This document shows, piece after piece, positions 47,655 through 56,515 of a DNA stretch of 64,000 nucleotides. This stretch comes from Bordetella genomosp. 13 (GTDB lineage: Bacteria; Pseudomonadota; Gammaproteobacteria; Burkholderiales; Burkholderiaceae_B). Position numbers and translations under genes: made by a program. Numbering within the stretch: position 1 is the first letter of the stretch; every line of letters starts with the position of its first letter. The stretch is from contig NZ_CP021111.1 in NCBI RefSeq assembly GCF_002119665.1, positions 4,588,001-4,652,000 on the forward strand, in the 5' to 3' direction. A model generated the notes under the pieces. That model saw nothing but the letters and a program-made list of their open reading frames with translations. It had not been told where the DNA came from and ran no database searches.

Positions 47655-48518
47655 CTATTCGTAGCGCTTGCCGCTGGCCAGCAGTTCGGGCGTGCCGATC
47701 ACCTCGTTCAGGCCGTCGAAATCGAGCATGCGCTCGCGCCACGGCGCGGTGGTGCCGTGCTCGCGCAGGCTTGCGTAATAGCCCTGCAGCGTATGCGCCA
47801 CGGCGCGCATGGTGCCGCCGGGGAAGATCACCAGGCGAAAGCCCCGCTGCGCCAGCGCCTTTGCGCTTTCCACGGGGGTCTGTCCGCCCTCGACCATATT
47901 GGCCAGCAACGGGATGCGAGAGGCGAAGCGCCCGCATGCCGCATCCATCTGCTCGCCGGTGCGCAGCGCCTCGACGAACAGGGCGTCCACGCCGCATTCG
48001 ACATAGCGCTCGGCGCGGTCCAGCGCGGCATCCAGCCCTTCCACAGCGACCGCGTCGGTGCGCGCCAGGATCAGCGTGCGGGCATCGGTGCGGGCGTCCA
48101 GCGCGGCCTTGAGCTTGCCGCACATCTCCTGCACCGGCACCACGGTCTTGCCCGACAGGTGGCCGCAGCGCTTGGGAAAGCCCTGGTCTTCCAGCTGGAT
48201 CATGGCGGCGCCGGCGCGCTCGAAGCCGCGCACGGTGCGCTGCACGTTCAGCGCGTTGCCGAAGCCCGTGTCGCCATCAACGATGACCGGCGTGCGCACA
48301 CGCTCGGTGATGCGCGCCAGGGTCTCGGATACCTCGGTATAGGTGGTCAGGCCCACGTCGGAGCGCCCCAGCGCGGTGTAGGCGATGGACGCCCCCGACA
48401 GGTACAGCGCCTCGAAACCGGCCTGCTCGGCCACCAGCGCGGAAAATGCATCGTAGATGCCGGGAGCCAGGATGGCCTGGCCGGCGTCCAGCCTGGTCTT
48501 CAGTGTCGAAGTAGTCAT
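47655..48518 (-). CDS. Isocitrate lyase/PEP mutase family protein (2,3-dimethylmalate lyase-like)
   Basis: A 287-residue TIM-barrel lyase. It has the metal-site DGDTGFG (Asp81, Asp83), Glu110 (IQLEDQ) and the mobile-loop KRCGH (116-120, Cys118 as general acid) typical of methylisocitrate lyase, 2,3-dimethylmalate lyase and oxaloacetate hydrolase. These cut a C-C bond in a 2-hydroxy dicarboxylate. Its start overlaps the LeuD-like stop by 4 bases (ATGA), so it belongs to the hydratase operon. Dimethylmalate or methylisocitrate are the best substrate guesses. Confidence 0.85.
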   Translation of the reverse strand: MTTSTLKTRLDAGQAILAPGIYDAFSALVAEQAGFEALYLSGASIAYTALGRSDVGLTTYTEVSETLARITERVRTPVIVDGDTGFGNALNVQRTVRGFERAGAAMIQLEDQGFPKRCGHLSGKTVVPVQEMCGKLKAALDARTDARTLILARTDAVAVEGLDAALDRAERYVECGVDALFVEALRTGEQMDAACGRFASRIPLLANMVEGGQTPVESAKALAQRGFRLVIFPGGTMRAVAHTLQGYYASLREHGTTAPWRERMLDFDGLNEVIGTPELLASGKRYE

Positions 48519-49045
48519 ATCGCCTTCAAGGGATGACGCGCCAGTTCGCCGGAGGCGAGGCGGCGCTTGAGCTGGTTGAGCAGGCCGCCCGCCTGCACCA
48601 TGTCCAGCAGGAAGCCGGGAATCGGTTCGCACGGCAGCACCGTGCCGTCGGCGCGCACCACGGACGGACCCTCGAGATCCACGCGGATGCGTTCGCCTTC
48701 GTCGATTTCGCCGGCGCGCGCGCAGGTCAGCAACAGCAGGCCCACGTTGAACGCGTTGCGGAAGTACAGCCCGCTGTAGGTGGGCGCGATCACGGCGCGC
48801 AGGCCCAGCGCCACCAGCGCCGATGCCGCCTGCTCGCGCGACGAGCCGATGCCGAAGTTCTCGCCGGCCACCAGCACGTCGCCAGGCTGCACGCTGCCGG
48901 CGAACTCGGGGCGCACGCCCTGCAGGCAATGCCGCGCGATCTCGTCGATGCCGAACTTCATGTAGGCGCCCGGGGCGAGCTGGTCGGTGTCGACGTCGCT
49001 GCCCAGTTTCCAGGCGCGATGACCGGTTGCTGCGGTGGAATTCAT
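48515..49045 (-). CDS. Aconitase-family hydratase, small subunit (LeuD-like)
   Basis: A 176-residue swivel-domain subunit of a two-subunit aconitase-type hydratase. Conserved segments are GSDVDTDQLAPGAY (about 15-28), GENFGIGSSREQAASAL (about 57-73, with GSSRE binding the substrate carboxylate) and PTYSGLYFRNAFNVGL. Isopropylmalate isomerase small subunits usually have GSSREHA; here it is GSSREQA. It overlaps the large subunit stop/start by 4 bases at 49042-49045, so the two are translationally coupled. Confidence 0.88.
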   Translation of the reverse strand: MNSTAATGHRAWKLGSDVDTDQLAPGAYMKFGIDEIARHCLQGVRPEFAGSVQPGDVLVAGENFGIGSSREQAASALVALGLRAVIAPTYSGLYFRNAFNVGLLLLTCARAGEIDEGERIRVDLEGPSVVRADGTVLPCEPIPGFLLDMVQAGGLLNQLKRRLASGELARHPLKAI

Positions 49046-50313
49046 GCCATGACCTCGCGGGGATCGGCGATGCGGCCGGCCAGCGCCGAGGCCGCCACGG
49101 TATACGGGGACGCCAGGTACACGCGCGCGGTGTCGGCGCCCATGCGGCCCTTGAAGTTGCGCGCCGTGGTGGAGATGACGTTGGCGCCCTCGGGAATCGA
49201 GCCGCCGTAGCCCGAACAGGCGCCGCACGAGGTGGGCAGCACGGTGGCGCCGGACTGCACCAGCTGCGCCATGACGCCCTCGCGTTCGGCTTGCTGCTGG
49301 TCGCGCGCGCTGGCGGGGGCCACCATCAGGGCGACGCCCGCCGCGACGCGGCGGCCCTGCAGCACGGCGGCGGCCGCGCGCAAGTCTTCCAGCTTGGCGC
49401 CGGTGCAGGCGCCGATGTAGGCGGCCTGGACCGCGGTGCCGGGATAGTCGTCGACATCGGCCGCGTTGGCGGGGCTGTGCGGCGCGGCCACCTGCGGCGC
49501 CAGCGCGGCCGCGTCGAAGTCGTGCCATTCGGCCGGCGCATCGGCGTCGGAACGCCATGCCGAGACGTCGGGAATCTGCGATCCGGGCACGCCGGCTTCG
49601 CGCAGATAGCGCACGGTGACCTCGTCGGGCGCCACCAGTCCCACCTGCGAGCCCAGCTCGGCGGACATGTTGGACAGGGTCATGCGCTCTTGCATGGAAA
49701 GGGCCCGCACAGCTTCGCCGCAGAACTCGACGGCCTGGTAGCGGCCGCCGCTCATGCCGAAGCGGCCGATCATGCGCAGCGCCATGTCCTTGGCGGTGAC
49801 GCCGGCCGGCAGCCGGCCGTTCCAGCGCATCATCAGGGTTTGCGGCACCTTGATCCAGATCTCGCCGGTGGTGACCACCCCCAGCATCTCGGTGCTGCCC
49901 ACGCCGAACATGTAGGCGCCGAAGGCGCCGCCTGTGGGCGAGTGCGAATCGCCGCCCACGCAGAACATGCCGGGCCGGATGTGGCCGTGCTCGGGCACCA
50001 CCACGTGGCAGATGCCCACCGAGTCGTACACGTGCGGCAGCGCCTGGTCGCGCGCCCAGTCGCGCGCGATGCGCACGATGCGGCGCGACTCGTCGTCGGA
50101 TTCGGGCACGTAGTGGTCCATCACCAGCACGACCTTCGAACGGTCCCACAGGCCCGTGCCCAACTCTTCGAGCATGGGCTTCAGGCGTCGCGGACCGCTG
50201 GAATCATGGAACATCGCAAGGTCGACGCGGCAGTTCAGAATCTCTCCGACCTGCACGGCATCGCGGCCGCAGGCGGCGGCAAGCAGTTTCTGGGCCAGGG
50301 TCTGGGCGGTCAT
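49042..50313 (-). CDS. Aconitase-family hydratase, large subunit (LeuC-like)
   Basis: A 423-residue Fe-S hydratase subunit. The three 4Fe-4S cysteines are Cys303 (GACTGAKLED), Cys363 and Cys366 (TSCGACSG). Other family segments are VMDHYVPESD and GGDSHSPTGGAFGAY. Length and motifs fit the 3-isopropylmalate dehydratase/homoaconitase/dimethylmaleate hydratase group. The absence of leuA/leuB and the lyase next door argue against leucine synthesis. ATG at 50313; the upstream frame reads into the GntR gene. Confidence 0.88.
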   Translation of the reverse strand: MTAQTLAQKLLAAACGRDAVQVGEILNCRVDLAMFHDSSGPRRLKPMLEELGTGLWDRSKVVLVMDHYVPESDDESRRIVRIARDWARDQALPHVYDSVGICHVVVPEHGHIRPGMFCVGGDSHSPTGGAFGAYMFGVGSTEMLGVVTTGEIWIKVPQTLMMRWNGRLPAGVTAKDMALRMIGRFGMSGGRYQAVEFCGEAVRALSMQERMTLSNMSAELGSQVGLVAPDEVTVRYLREAGVPGSQIPDVSAWRSDADAPAEWHDFDAAALAPQVAAPHSPANAADVDDYPGTAVQAAYIGACTGAKLEDLRAAAAVLQGRRVAAGVALMVAPASARDQQQAEREGVMAQLVQSGATVLPTSCGACSGYGGSIPEGANVISTTARNFKGRMGADTARVYLASPYTVAASALAGRIADPREVMA

Positions 50314-50353
50314 TGGTGTATCTCCGTGCGGCCGGCATGCGTCAATGGCGGGC

Positions 50354-51184
50354 TCAAGTGGTGGCGGACATGTCCGCCCCGGCGGGCAGCCAGTTGGGCT
50401 CGCCCGGGGTCTCATGGGCGCGCATGTCCATCCGGTATTCATAGCGGTCGGGCCGGTACAGCGCATGCAGCCACTCCACCGGCCGTCCCGACTCGTCGCG
50501 CACCAGGCGGCGCAGGCTGAGCAGCGCCGATCCCACCGGCACGCCCAGCAAGCCCGCGGGATGCGGCTCGGCCAGCACGGCCGAGATGGCCTGCTCGGCA
50601 CGCGCCACCTGCACGCCGAGGTCGCGGAAGATGGCCAGCAGCGGACGCGAGGCCAGGTCCTGGCGGCCGATGCGGCAGCCGATGTCGTCGGGCACGTAAG
50701 TGGTCAGATACGAGAACGGCAGGCCGTCGTGGCTGCGCACCCGCACCGAACGGTGCACCGGCGAGCCGGGCTCGAGCTCGAGCCGCTGCGCCACCGCGGG
50801 CGGCGCGGGCTCGGTCTGCAGCTCGACCAGGCGCACCTGCGTCTGCATGCCCATGTCGGCCAGGTGGGCCATGAGCGCATCGATGTCCGACTCGTGCCCG
50901 GCCGATGGCGGCGCGGGCGCGGCGAAAGTGCCGCGGCCCTGCCGACGCCGCACCAGGCCCTCGCTTTCGAGGGCCTCCAGCGAACGGCGGATGGTCAGGC
51001 GCGACACACCGTACTCGGCCGCCAGCGCGTTCTCGCCGGGCATGGGCGCGTCTTGCGGAAACCCGCCCGCCGCCAGCCGCTGCTTCAGCAGCAGGTACAC
51101 CTTGTGATAAAGGGGCAGCGGATTGCTGGGCAGGTCTGGCTTGGGCAGGTCTGGCGAAACGCCCGCGGACACTTCTGAGGACAA
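50354..51184 (-). CDS. GntR/HutC-family transcriptional regulator within the Bug-hydratase operon
   Basis: A 276-residue regulator with a winged helix (about 18-85, containing MPGENALAAEYGVSRLTIRR) and a UTRA effector domain (about 105-255). The start is taken as TTG at 51184, since AGGAG lies 8 bases upstream and this leaves 25 bp to the Bug stop; an upstream ATG would overlap the Bug gene by 74 bases. Being inside the operon suggests autoregulation through the palindrome at 52195-52214. Confidence 0.85.
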   Translation of the reverse strand: MSSEVSAGVSPDLPKPDLPSNPLPLYHKVYLLLKQRLAAGGFPQDAPMPGENALAAEYGVSRLTIRRSLEALESEGLVRRRQGRGTFAAPAPPSAGHESDIDALMAHLADMGMQTQVRLVELQTEPAPPAVAQRLELEPGSPVHRSVRVRSHDGLPFSYLTTYVPDDIGCRIGRQDLASRPLLAIFRDLGVQVARAEQAISAVLAEPHPAGLLGVPVGSALLSLRRLVRDESGRPVEWLHALYRPDRYEYRMDMRAHETPGEPNWLPAGADMSATT

Positions 51185-51209
51185 GGGATGGACTCCTGGC
51201 GCGCCCCGC

Positions 51210-52178
51210 TTATTCGGGCTTGGCGCCGGTGAATTCGACCAGTTCGGCGTAGCGGGCGATGTCCTTGGCGATGAAGTCGCCAAGTTCCTGCGGCGTGCTG
51301 CTGACGGCCGACGCCGACTCCGCCTCGAGCATGCTGCGGAACGCCGGCGTATCGACAGCCTTGCGCGCCGCCGCGTTCAGTTGCGCCACGGTCTGTTCGG
51401 GCAGGCCGGCCGGACCCAGCATGGCGAACCAGGCATTGGATTCGAAACCCTTGATGGTATCGCCGATCGGCGGCACGCCCGGAAACTCGGCCAGCGGCTT
51501 CGGGCTGGTGACGCCCAGCGCCTTCACCATGCCCGACTTGATGGGCGACTTCACGTTCAGCGAACTGGCGAACATCATGTCCACCTGGCCGCCCAGCAGA
51601 TCGTTCAGCGCGGGGCTGGTGCCCTTGTACGGCACGTTCAGGATCTCCAGGCCGGCCATCATCTTCAGCCGCTCGCCCGCCATGTGCAGCGACGAGCCCA
51701 GCGCACCGATGCCGGCGGTGTACTTGCCGGGATTCGCCTTCACCTCTTTCACGAATTCCGGCATCGAGCTGACCGGAAAGTCTTTGCGCACCACCAGCAG
51801 GCTGGGCACCGAGGCCAGCATGCTGATCGGCGTGAAGTCCTTCTTGGGATCGAACGGCAGGTTCTTGTACAGGCTGGCGTTGATCGAGAAACTGGTGAAG
51901 GTGACCAGCAGCGTGTTGCCATCGGCCTTGCTCTTGGCCACGTAGTCGGCCGCGATGTTGCCGCCCGCGCCGGGGCGGTTCTCGACCAGAACGGTGCGCT
52001 TCAGATCGATGCCCATGTGCTGCGCGATGGCCCGCGCCACGGTGTCGGTGGTGCCGCCGGGAGGCGCGCCGACCACCAGGCGCAGCGGCGGACTGGACTG
52101 CGCCAGGACGGGGGCGGAAGAAGTGAACAGCGCCGTCAGCAGAACGCCGCCGGCCAGGCGTAGGAAGGATGTTGCCAC
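51210..52178 (-). CDS. Bug/TctC-family substrate-binding protein (hydratase operon)
   Basis: A 322-residue periplasmic receptor. GTG at 52178 is chosen, with AGGAG 6 bases upstream, giving a normal signal peptide (VATSFLRLAGGVLLTALFTS, cleavage near APVLAQ). The longer ATG frame adds 12 polar residues and lies in the operator. The Bug motifs are LRLVVGAPPGGTTD, VENRPGAGG and VPYKGTSPA. First gene of the Bug-GntR-LeuC-LeuD-lyase operon, so it likely binds the dicarboxylate that these enzymes degrade. Confidence 0.92.
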   Translation of the reverse strand: MATSFLRLAGGVLLTALFTSSAPVLAQSSPPLRLVVGAPPGGTTDTVARAIAQHMGIDLKRTVLVENRPGAGGNIAADYVAKSKADGNTLLVTFTSFSINASLYKNLPFDPKKDFTPISMLASVPSLLVVRKDFPVSSMPEFVKEVKANPGKYTAGIGALGSSLHMAGERLKMMAGLEILNVPYKGTSPALNDLLGGQVDMMFASSLNVKSPIKSGMVKALGVTSPKPLAEFPGVPPIGDTIKGFESNAWFAMLGPAGLPEQTVAQLNAAARKAVDTPAFRSMLEAESASAVSSTPQELGDFIAKDIARYAELVEFTGAKPE

Positions 52179-52194
52179 CGCAGTCTCCTGTATG

Positions 52195-52214
52195 TTGTAT
52201 TGATAACAATACAA
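52195..52214. promoter_or_regulatory. Operator palindrome upstream of the Bug-GntR-hydratase operon
   Basis: A perfect inverted repeat TTGTATTG-ATAA-CAATACAA lies 16 bp before the GTG start of the Bug gene, overlapping the leader just upstream of the AGGAG. A further TTGTATAC-type half element follows at 52212-52222. The spacing and GT...AC arms suit a GntR-family dimer, and a GntR gene is the second gene of the operon. Confidence 0.65.
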
Positions 52215-52276
52215 GTATACAAGCGCTGCGGCAGCCGGGCCAGCGCGATGCAGGCGCCCTCTTATCTATGTAGCAG

Positions 52277-52741
52277 TCAGGGGGAAAGCGGCAGCCGCAC
52301 TTCGTGCTTGATCTCGCGCAGCGCCACGATGGTGCGGGTCTGCCGGATGCCGGGAAGATTGAACAGGAAGCGATGCAGGAACTGGTCGTAGGCCTCGGGG
52401 CTTTCCACCAATATCTTCAGCAGGAAATCGGAGTCGCCGGTAACGGCATAGCATTCCAGGATCTCGGGCGCGTCGCGAACCGAACGTTCGAAATTCTCGA
52501 CCGTGCTGGCCGAATGCCGCTCGAGGCTGATCTGCACGAACATACAGCCCGACAGGCCTACCTTGTGGCGGTCGATCTGCGCGCTGTAGCCGCGTATCAC
52601 GCCCCCTGCCTCCAGCGCCTTCACCCGCCGCCACACGGGCGCGGCGGACAGCCCCACCTTGTCGGACAGCTGCTGTGCGGACGCCCGGCCGTCCTCCTGC
52701 AGGGCGCGCAGAATGCCCATGTCGGTCTTGTCCATCGCCAC
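52277..52741 (-). CDS. Lrp/AsnC family transcriptional regulator
   Basis: A 154-residue regulator. The N-terminal helix-turn-helix is at about 5-60 (MDKTDMGILRALQEDGRAS, then LSAAPVWRRVKALEAGGVI) and a C-terminal RAM/AsnC ligand domain at about 70-145. Such proteins sense amino acids. It is divergent from the indolepyruvate oxidoreductase gene with 114 bp between, so it probably controls aromatic or branched amino acid breakdown through that enzyme. Confidence 0.92.
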   Translation of the reverse strand: MAMDKTDMGILRALQEDGRASAQQLSDKVGLSAAPVWRRVKALEAGGVIRGYSAQIDRHKVGLSGCMFVQISLERHSASTVENFERSVRDAPEILECYAVTGDSDFLLKILVESPEAYDQFLHRFLFNLPGIRQTRTIVALREIKHEVRLPLSP

Positions 52742-52753
52742 CTCTCGTCCAAA

Positions 52754-52769
52754 CGAAACGTTTATTTCG
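52754..52769. promoter_or_regulatory. AT-rich dyad between lrp-type and iorA-type genes
   Basis: An inverted repeat CGAAA-N6-TTTCG (centre 52761-52762), with the palindrome AAACGTTT inside it, lies in an AT-rich segment of the divergent spacer. Lrp-family proteins bind AT-rich degenerate dyads, so this is a candidate site. No motif discovery was possible. Confidence 0.35.
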
Positions 52770-52855
52770 AATTATAGGGATAGCACGATGGCAGAACGCA
52801 ATAAAACGCAAGGCGGGCGAACCTATCATGACGGGAAGTTACCGGAGCTCCCATC

Positions 52856-55800
52856 ATGGACGGCACGCCCCAGCTTCCACCCCCCGTCGACCTGGACTAC
52901 CAGCTGTCCGACAACCTGACCCGCACCGAAGGTCGCGTATTCCTCACCGGCACGCAGGCGCTGGTGCGCATGGTGCTGACCCAGCGTCGTCTGGACCGCG
53001 AACGCGGCCTGAATACAGCGGGCTTCGTGTCCGGCTATCGCGGCTCGCCGCTGGGCGGCGTGGACATGGCCATGTGGAAGGCCAAGAAGGTTCTCGATGA
53101 GCACCAGGTCCGTTTCCTGCCCGGCATCAACGAGGACATGGCGGCCACCACGGTCATGGGCACGCAGCAGGCCGGCGTGCGCGCCGACCGCAAGGTCGAT
53201 GGCGTGGTCGCCATGTGGTACGGCAAAGGTCCCGGCCTGGATCGCGCGGGCGACGCCCTGCATCACGGCAACGCGGCCGGCGCCTCGCGCCACGGCGGCG
53301 TGCTGCTGGTTGTCGGCGACGATCACACCGCGGTGTCCTCGTCGATACCGCACGCCAGCGAGGCATCGCTGATCGGCTGGCAGATTCCGGTGGTGCATCC
53401 GGCGTCCATCGAGGAATACGAAACGTTCGCGCTGTGGGGCTGGGCCCTGTCGCGCCATGCCGGCACATGGGTCGCCTTCAAGGCCGTGTCCGAGACGGTC
53501 GAATGCGGCGAGTCGTTCGAACTGCAGCCGCCGCGTGTCTACGACATGCCCGAAGACCCCGAACTGCCTCGCGAGGCGCTCGAGTACTCGGCCCGCGACT
53601 TCCTGTCGCTGGCCGTCGAAACCCGCATGAACCTGCGCATGCGCGCGGTGCGCGCCTTCGCGCAACGCCACAGCATCGACCGGCTCGTCTGCCCGGCGCC
53701 CTCGGCCACCGTGGGCATCGTCACCGTCGGCAAGGCGCACCTGGACACCATGGAAGCGTTGGCTCGCCTGGGCGTGGACACCGTCACGCCGCAGGCCCCG
53801 GTGCGCATCTACAAGCCGGGCCTGACCTGGCCGCTGGACGCCGGCCGGCTGCGCGAGTTCGCGCGCGGCCTGGGCCACATCCTCGTGGTCGAGGAGAAAG
53901 GCGCCGTGGTCGAAAGCCAGATCAAAGACCTGCTGTACAACGAGCCGGACCGCCCCTCCGTGGCCGGCAAGGCGGGGCTCGATGGCGAAACCCTGGTCAC
54001 TTCCGCCGGCCAGCTGCGGCCCTCGCTGCTGGCCGCGCCGCTGGCCGGATGGCTGCTGCGCACGACCGGCCTGCGCGTGGGCGGCGACCCCGCCGCCTTC
54101 GATTGCCAGCAAGCGCTGTCCAACGAGGCCGACGGCATGCGGCGCCGGCCCTACTTCTGTTCGGGCTGTCCGCACAGCACGTCCACCAAGGTGCCCGAAG
54201 GCAGCCAGGCGCTGTCCGGCGTGGGCTGCCACTACATGGCCGCGTGGATGGACCGCAACACCGGCGGCCTGACGCAGATGGGCGGCGAAGGCGCCGACTG
54301 GATCGGCCTGGCGCCCTATATCGACATGCCGCACGTGTTCCAGAACATGGGCGAAGGCACGTACTACCACTCGGGCTACCTGGCGATCCGCCAGGCCGTG
54401 GCGGCCCGCGCCAACATCACCTACAAGATACTGTTCAACGACGCGGTAGCCATGACCGGCGGGCAACCGGTGGACGGTCCGATCTCGGTGCCGCAGATCT
54501 GCCAGCAGCTGCGCGGCGAGAACGTGGCGCGCATCGTCGTCACCACCGACGAACCCGAGAAGTACCGCGGCGTCGACCTGGGCGCGGGCATCCGCGTGCA
54601 TCATCGCCGCGAGCTCGACGCCCTGCAGCGCGAGCTGCGCGAGATTCCGGGCGTGACCGTGCTGATCCATGACCAGACCTGCGCCGCCGAGAAGCGCCGG
54701 CGCCGCAAGAAGAACCAGTTCCCCGATCCGCCGCGCCGCATGCTGATCAACAGCGCGGTCTGCGAGGGTTGCGGCGACTGCGGCGTGCAATCGAACTGTC
54801 TGTCCGTCGTGCCGCTCGAAACCCCGTACGGCCGCAAGCGCGCCATCGACCAGTCCAGCTGCAACAAGGACTATTCGTGCGCCGAAGGATTCTGCCCCAG
54901 TTTCGTCTCGGTGCTGGGCGGCAAGCCGCGCAAGAGCAGCGCGCCGAAGGCCGACCGCGACCAGCTGCGCGGCCGCATCGCCGCGCTGCCCGAACCGCAA
55001 CTGGCCGCGCTGGATCGACCCTATCGCCTGCTGGTGGCCGGCATGGGCGGCACCGGTGTCATCACCATCGGGGCCATCGTGTCCATGGCCGCGCATCTGC
55101 AGGGCCTGTCGGCCGCCGTGCTCGACCTGACCGGCCTGGCGCAGAAGGGCGGCACGGTGGTCAGCCACATCCGTCTGGCGCGGGCCGGCGCGCCGGCCGG
55201 CCCGGTGCGGCTGGACTGGCAGCAGGCCGATGCCGCCATCCTGTGCGACCCAGTGGCCTCGGTGGCGCCCGATTCGCTGGGCGCGCTGCGCCGCGACCAC
55301 ACGCGCGTCACCGTGAACTCGTATGTGGCGCCGGTCTCTGACTTCACCCGCAACCCCGATGCGCCGCTGAACCAGGAGGCGCTGCTGGCCAAGATCCGCC
55401 ACGCCGCAGGCGAAGCGCGCACCGCGGCGATCAACGCCCATGAAGCGGCGCTGGCCCTGTTCGGCGACAGCATTCTCTCGAACATGTTCATGCTGGGCTA
55501 CGCGTGGCAGCGCGGCGACGTGCCCATCGGCCTGGCCGCCCTGGCCCGCGCCATCGAGCTGAACGGCGTGGCGGTCGAATCCAACCGCGCCGCTTTCGAT
55601 GCCGGCCGGCTGGCCGCGCACGAGCCGCAGGCGCTGGAAAGCGTGCTGCGTCCGCGCGCGCAGGTGGTGCAGCTGCACGTGCCCGAATCCTTCGACAAGG
55701 CCGTGGAACGGCGCGAACGCGACCTGGCCGCCTATCAGAATGCGGGCTACGCGCGCAGCTATCGCGAACTGGTGGACCGCGTGGCCGCGCGCGAGCGAGA

Positions 55801-56368
55801 GCTGGATCCCTCGGCCCGCACCCCGCGCCTGGCAATGGCGGTGGCCCGCAGCCTGTTCAATCTGATGGCCTACAAGGATGAGTACGAGGTCGCGCGGCTG
55901 TATACCGACGGCGCGTTCCGCGCGCAGCTCGAAGCCCAGTTCGAAGGCGACTACACGCTGCAATTCCACATGGCCCCGCCGCTGTTCGCGCGCAAGGATC
56001 CGCGCACGGGCGTGCCGCGCAAGATCGCGCTGGGTCCGGGCACCGAGCGCGCCATGCGCCTGCTGCGCCGGCTGAAGGGCCTGCGCGGCACCTGGTTCGA
56101 TCCGTTCGGCCACACCGCCGAACGCCGTACCGAACGCGCCCTGATCGCGGAATACCGCGCGACGGTGCAGGCGCTGCTGGACGGCCTGACCCCCGCCAAG
56201 CTGCCCGAGGCCGCCCGCATCGCCGCCCTGGCGGAGACCGTCCGCGGGTATGGCCACGTCAAGCTGGCTAATGTCGCCAAGTACCGCGACGAAATGCAAC
56301 AACGCATGCTTGCCTACCATGCGGCACCGGACCGGATGTCCGCACCGGAGCAGCGTAAAATGGCGTGA
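52856..56368 (+). CDS. Indolepyruvate ferredoxin oxidoreductase family protein (fused, long form)
   Basis: A 1170-residue thiamine-diphosphate enzyme that oxidatively decarboxylates aryl or branched 2-oxo acids to acyl-CoA, with iron-sulfur centres. Parts in order: pyrimidine-binding domain and domain II (about 15-390), TPP domain (about 415-560, ending FNDAVAMTGGQP), a cysteine-rich Fe-S segment (about 640-685, CEGCGDCGVQSNC and CAEGFC) and the gamma-type domain (about 720-900, GMGGTGVITIG). The fusion of the alpha, beta and gamma parts is the usual long aerobic-bacterial form. The substrate is probably a transaminated aromatic or branched amino acid. Confidence 0.93.
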   Translation: MDGTPQLPPPVDLDYQLSDNLTRTEGRVFLTGTQALVRMVLTQRRLDRERGLNTAGFVSGYRGSPLGGVDMAMWKAKKVLDEHQVRFLPGINEDMAATTVMGTQQAGVRADRKVDGVVAMWYGKGPGLDRAGDALHHGNAAGASRHGGVLLVVGDDHTAVSSSIPHASEASLIGWQIPVVHPASIEEYETFALWGWALSRHAGTWVAFKAVSETVECGESFELQPPRVYDMPEDPELPREALEYSARDFLSLAVETRMNLRMRAVRAFAQRHSIDRLVCPAPSATVGIVTVGKAHLDTMEALARLGVDTVTPQAPVRIYKPGLTWPLDAGRLREFARGLGHILVVEEKGAVVESQIKDLLYNEPDRPSVAGKAGLDGETLVTSAGQLRPSLLAAPLAGWLLRTTGLRVGGDPAAFDCQQALSNEADGMRRRPYFCSGCPHSTSTKVPEGSQALSGVGCHYMAAWMDRNTGGLTQMGGEGADWIGLAPYIDMPHVFQNMGEGTYYHSGYLAIRQAVAARANITYKILFNDAVAMTGGQPVDGPISVPQICQQLRGENVARIVVTTDEPEKYRGVDLGAGIRVHHRRELDALQRELREIPGVTVLIHDQTCAAEKRRRRKKNQFPDPPRRMLINSAVCEGCGDCGVQSNCLSVVPLETPYGRKRAIDQSSCNKDYSCAEGFCPSFVSVLGGKPRKSSAPKADRDQLRGRIAALPEPQLAALDRPYRLLVAGMGGTGVITIGAIVSMAAHLQGLSAAVLDLTGLAQKGGTVVSHIRLARAGAPAGPVRLDWQQADAAILCDPVASVAPDSLGALRRDHTRVTVNSYVAPVSDFTRNPDAPLNQEALLAKIRHAAGEARTAAINAHEAALALFGDSILSNMFMLGYAWQRGDVPIGLAALARAIELNGVAVESNRAAFDAGRLAAHEPQALESVLRPRAQVVQLHVPESFDKAVERRERDLAAYQNAGYARSYRELVDRVAARERELDPSARTPRLAMAVARSLFNLMAYKDEYEVARLYTDGAFRAQLEAQFEGDYTLQFHMAPPLFARKDPRTGVPRKIALGPGTERAMRLLRRLKGLRGTWFDPFGHTAERRTERALIAEYRATVQALLDGLTPAKLPEAARIAALAETVRGYGHVKLANVAKYRDEMQQRMLAYHAAPDRMSAPEQRKMA

Positions 56369-56483
56369 TCACGAGAAAAGCATCTCGTCACGCAGCTTCG
56401 ACGGCGCCTGCGGGCGCCGTTTCCATTGGTAACAACTAAGTCCGGCCCTTACCGTATTCCCTGCTTGTTCCACCTAAGTCGCG

Positions 56484-56499
56484 CCACTAGAATTAGTGG
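56484..56499. promoter_or_regulatory. NrdR box 1 upstream of nrdAB
   Basis: The 16-bp imperfect palindrome CCACTAGAATTAGTGG has the ACACTAT...ATAGTGT-like symmetry of NrdR boxes. Its right arm overlaps a candidate -35 element (TTAGTG). Confidence 0.75.
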
Positions 56500-56515
56500 C
56501 ACTTTGGGGGGTGGT

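Noticed and set aside
43501..47664. 1387-codon plus-strand frame
   Set aside because: It crosses gltX out of frame and the opposite-strand acetyltransferase and MFS genes; no family features.
52826..56320. 1164-codon minus-strand open frame
   Set aside because: It is antisense to the indolepyruvate oxidoreductase gene and has a His/Gly/Arg-rich artefact composition.
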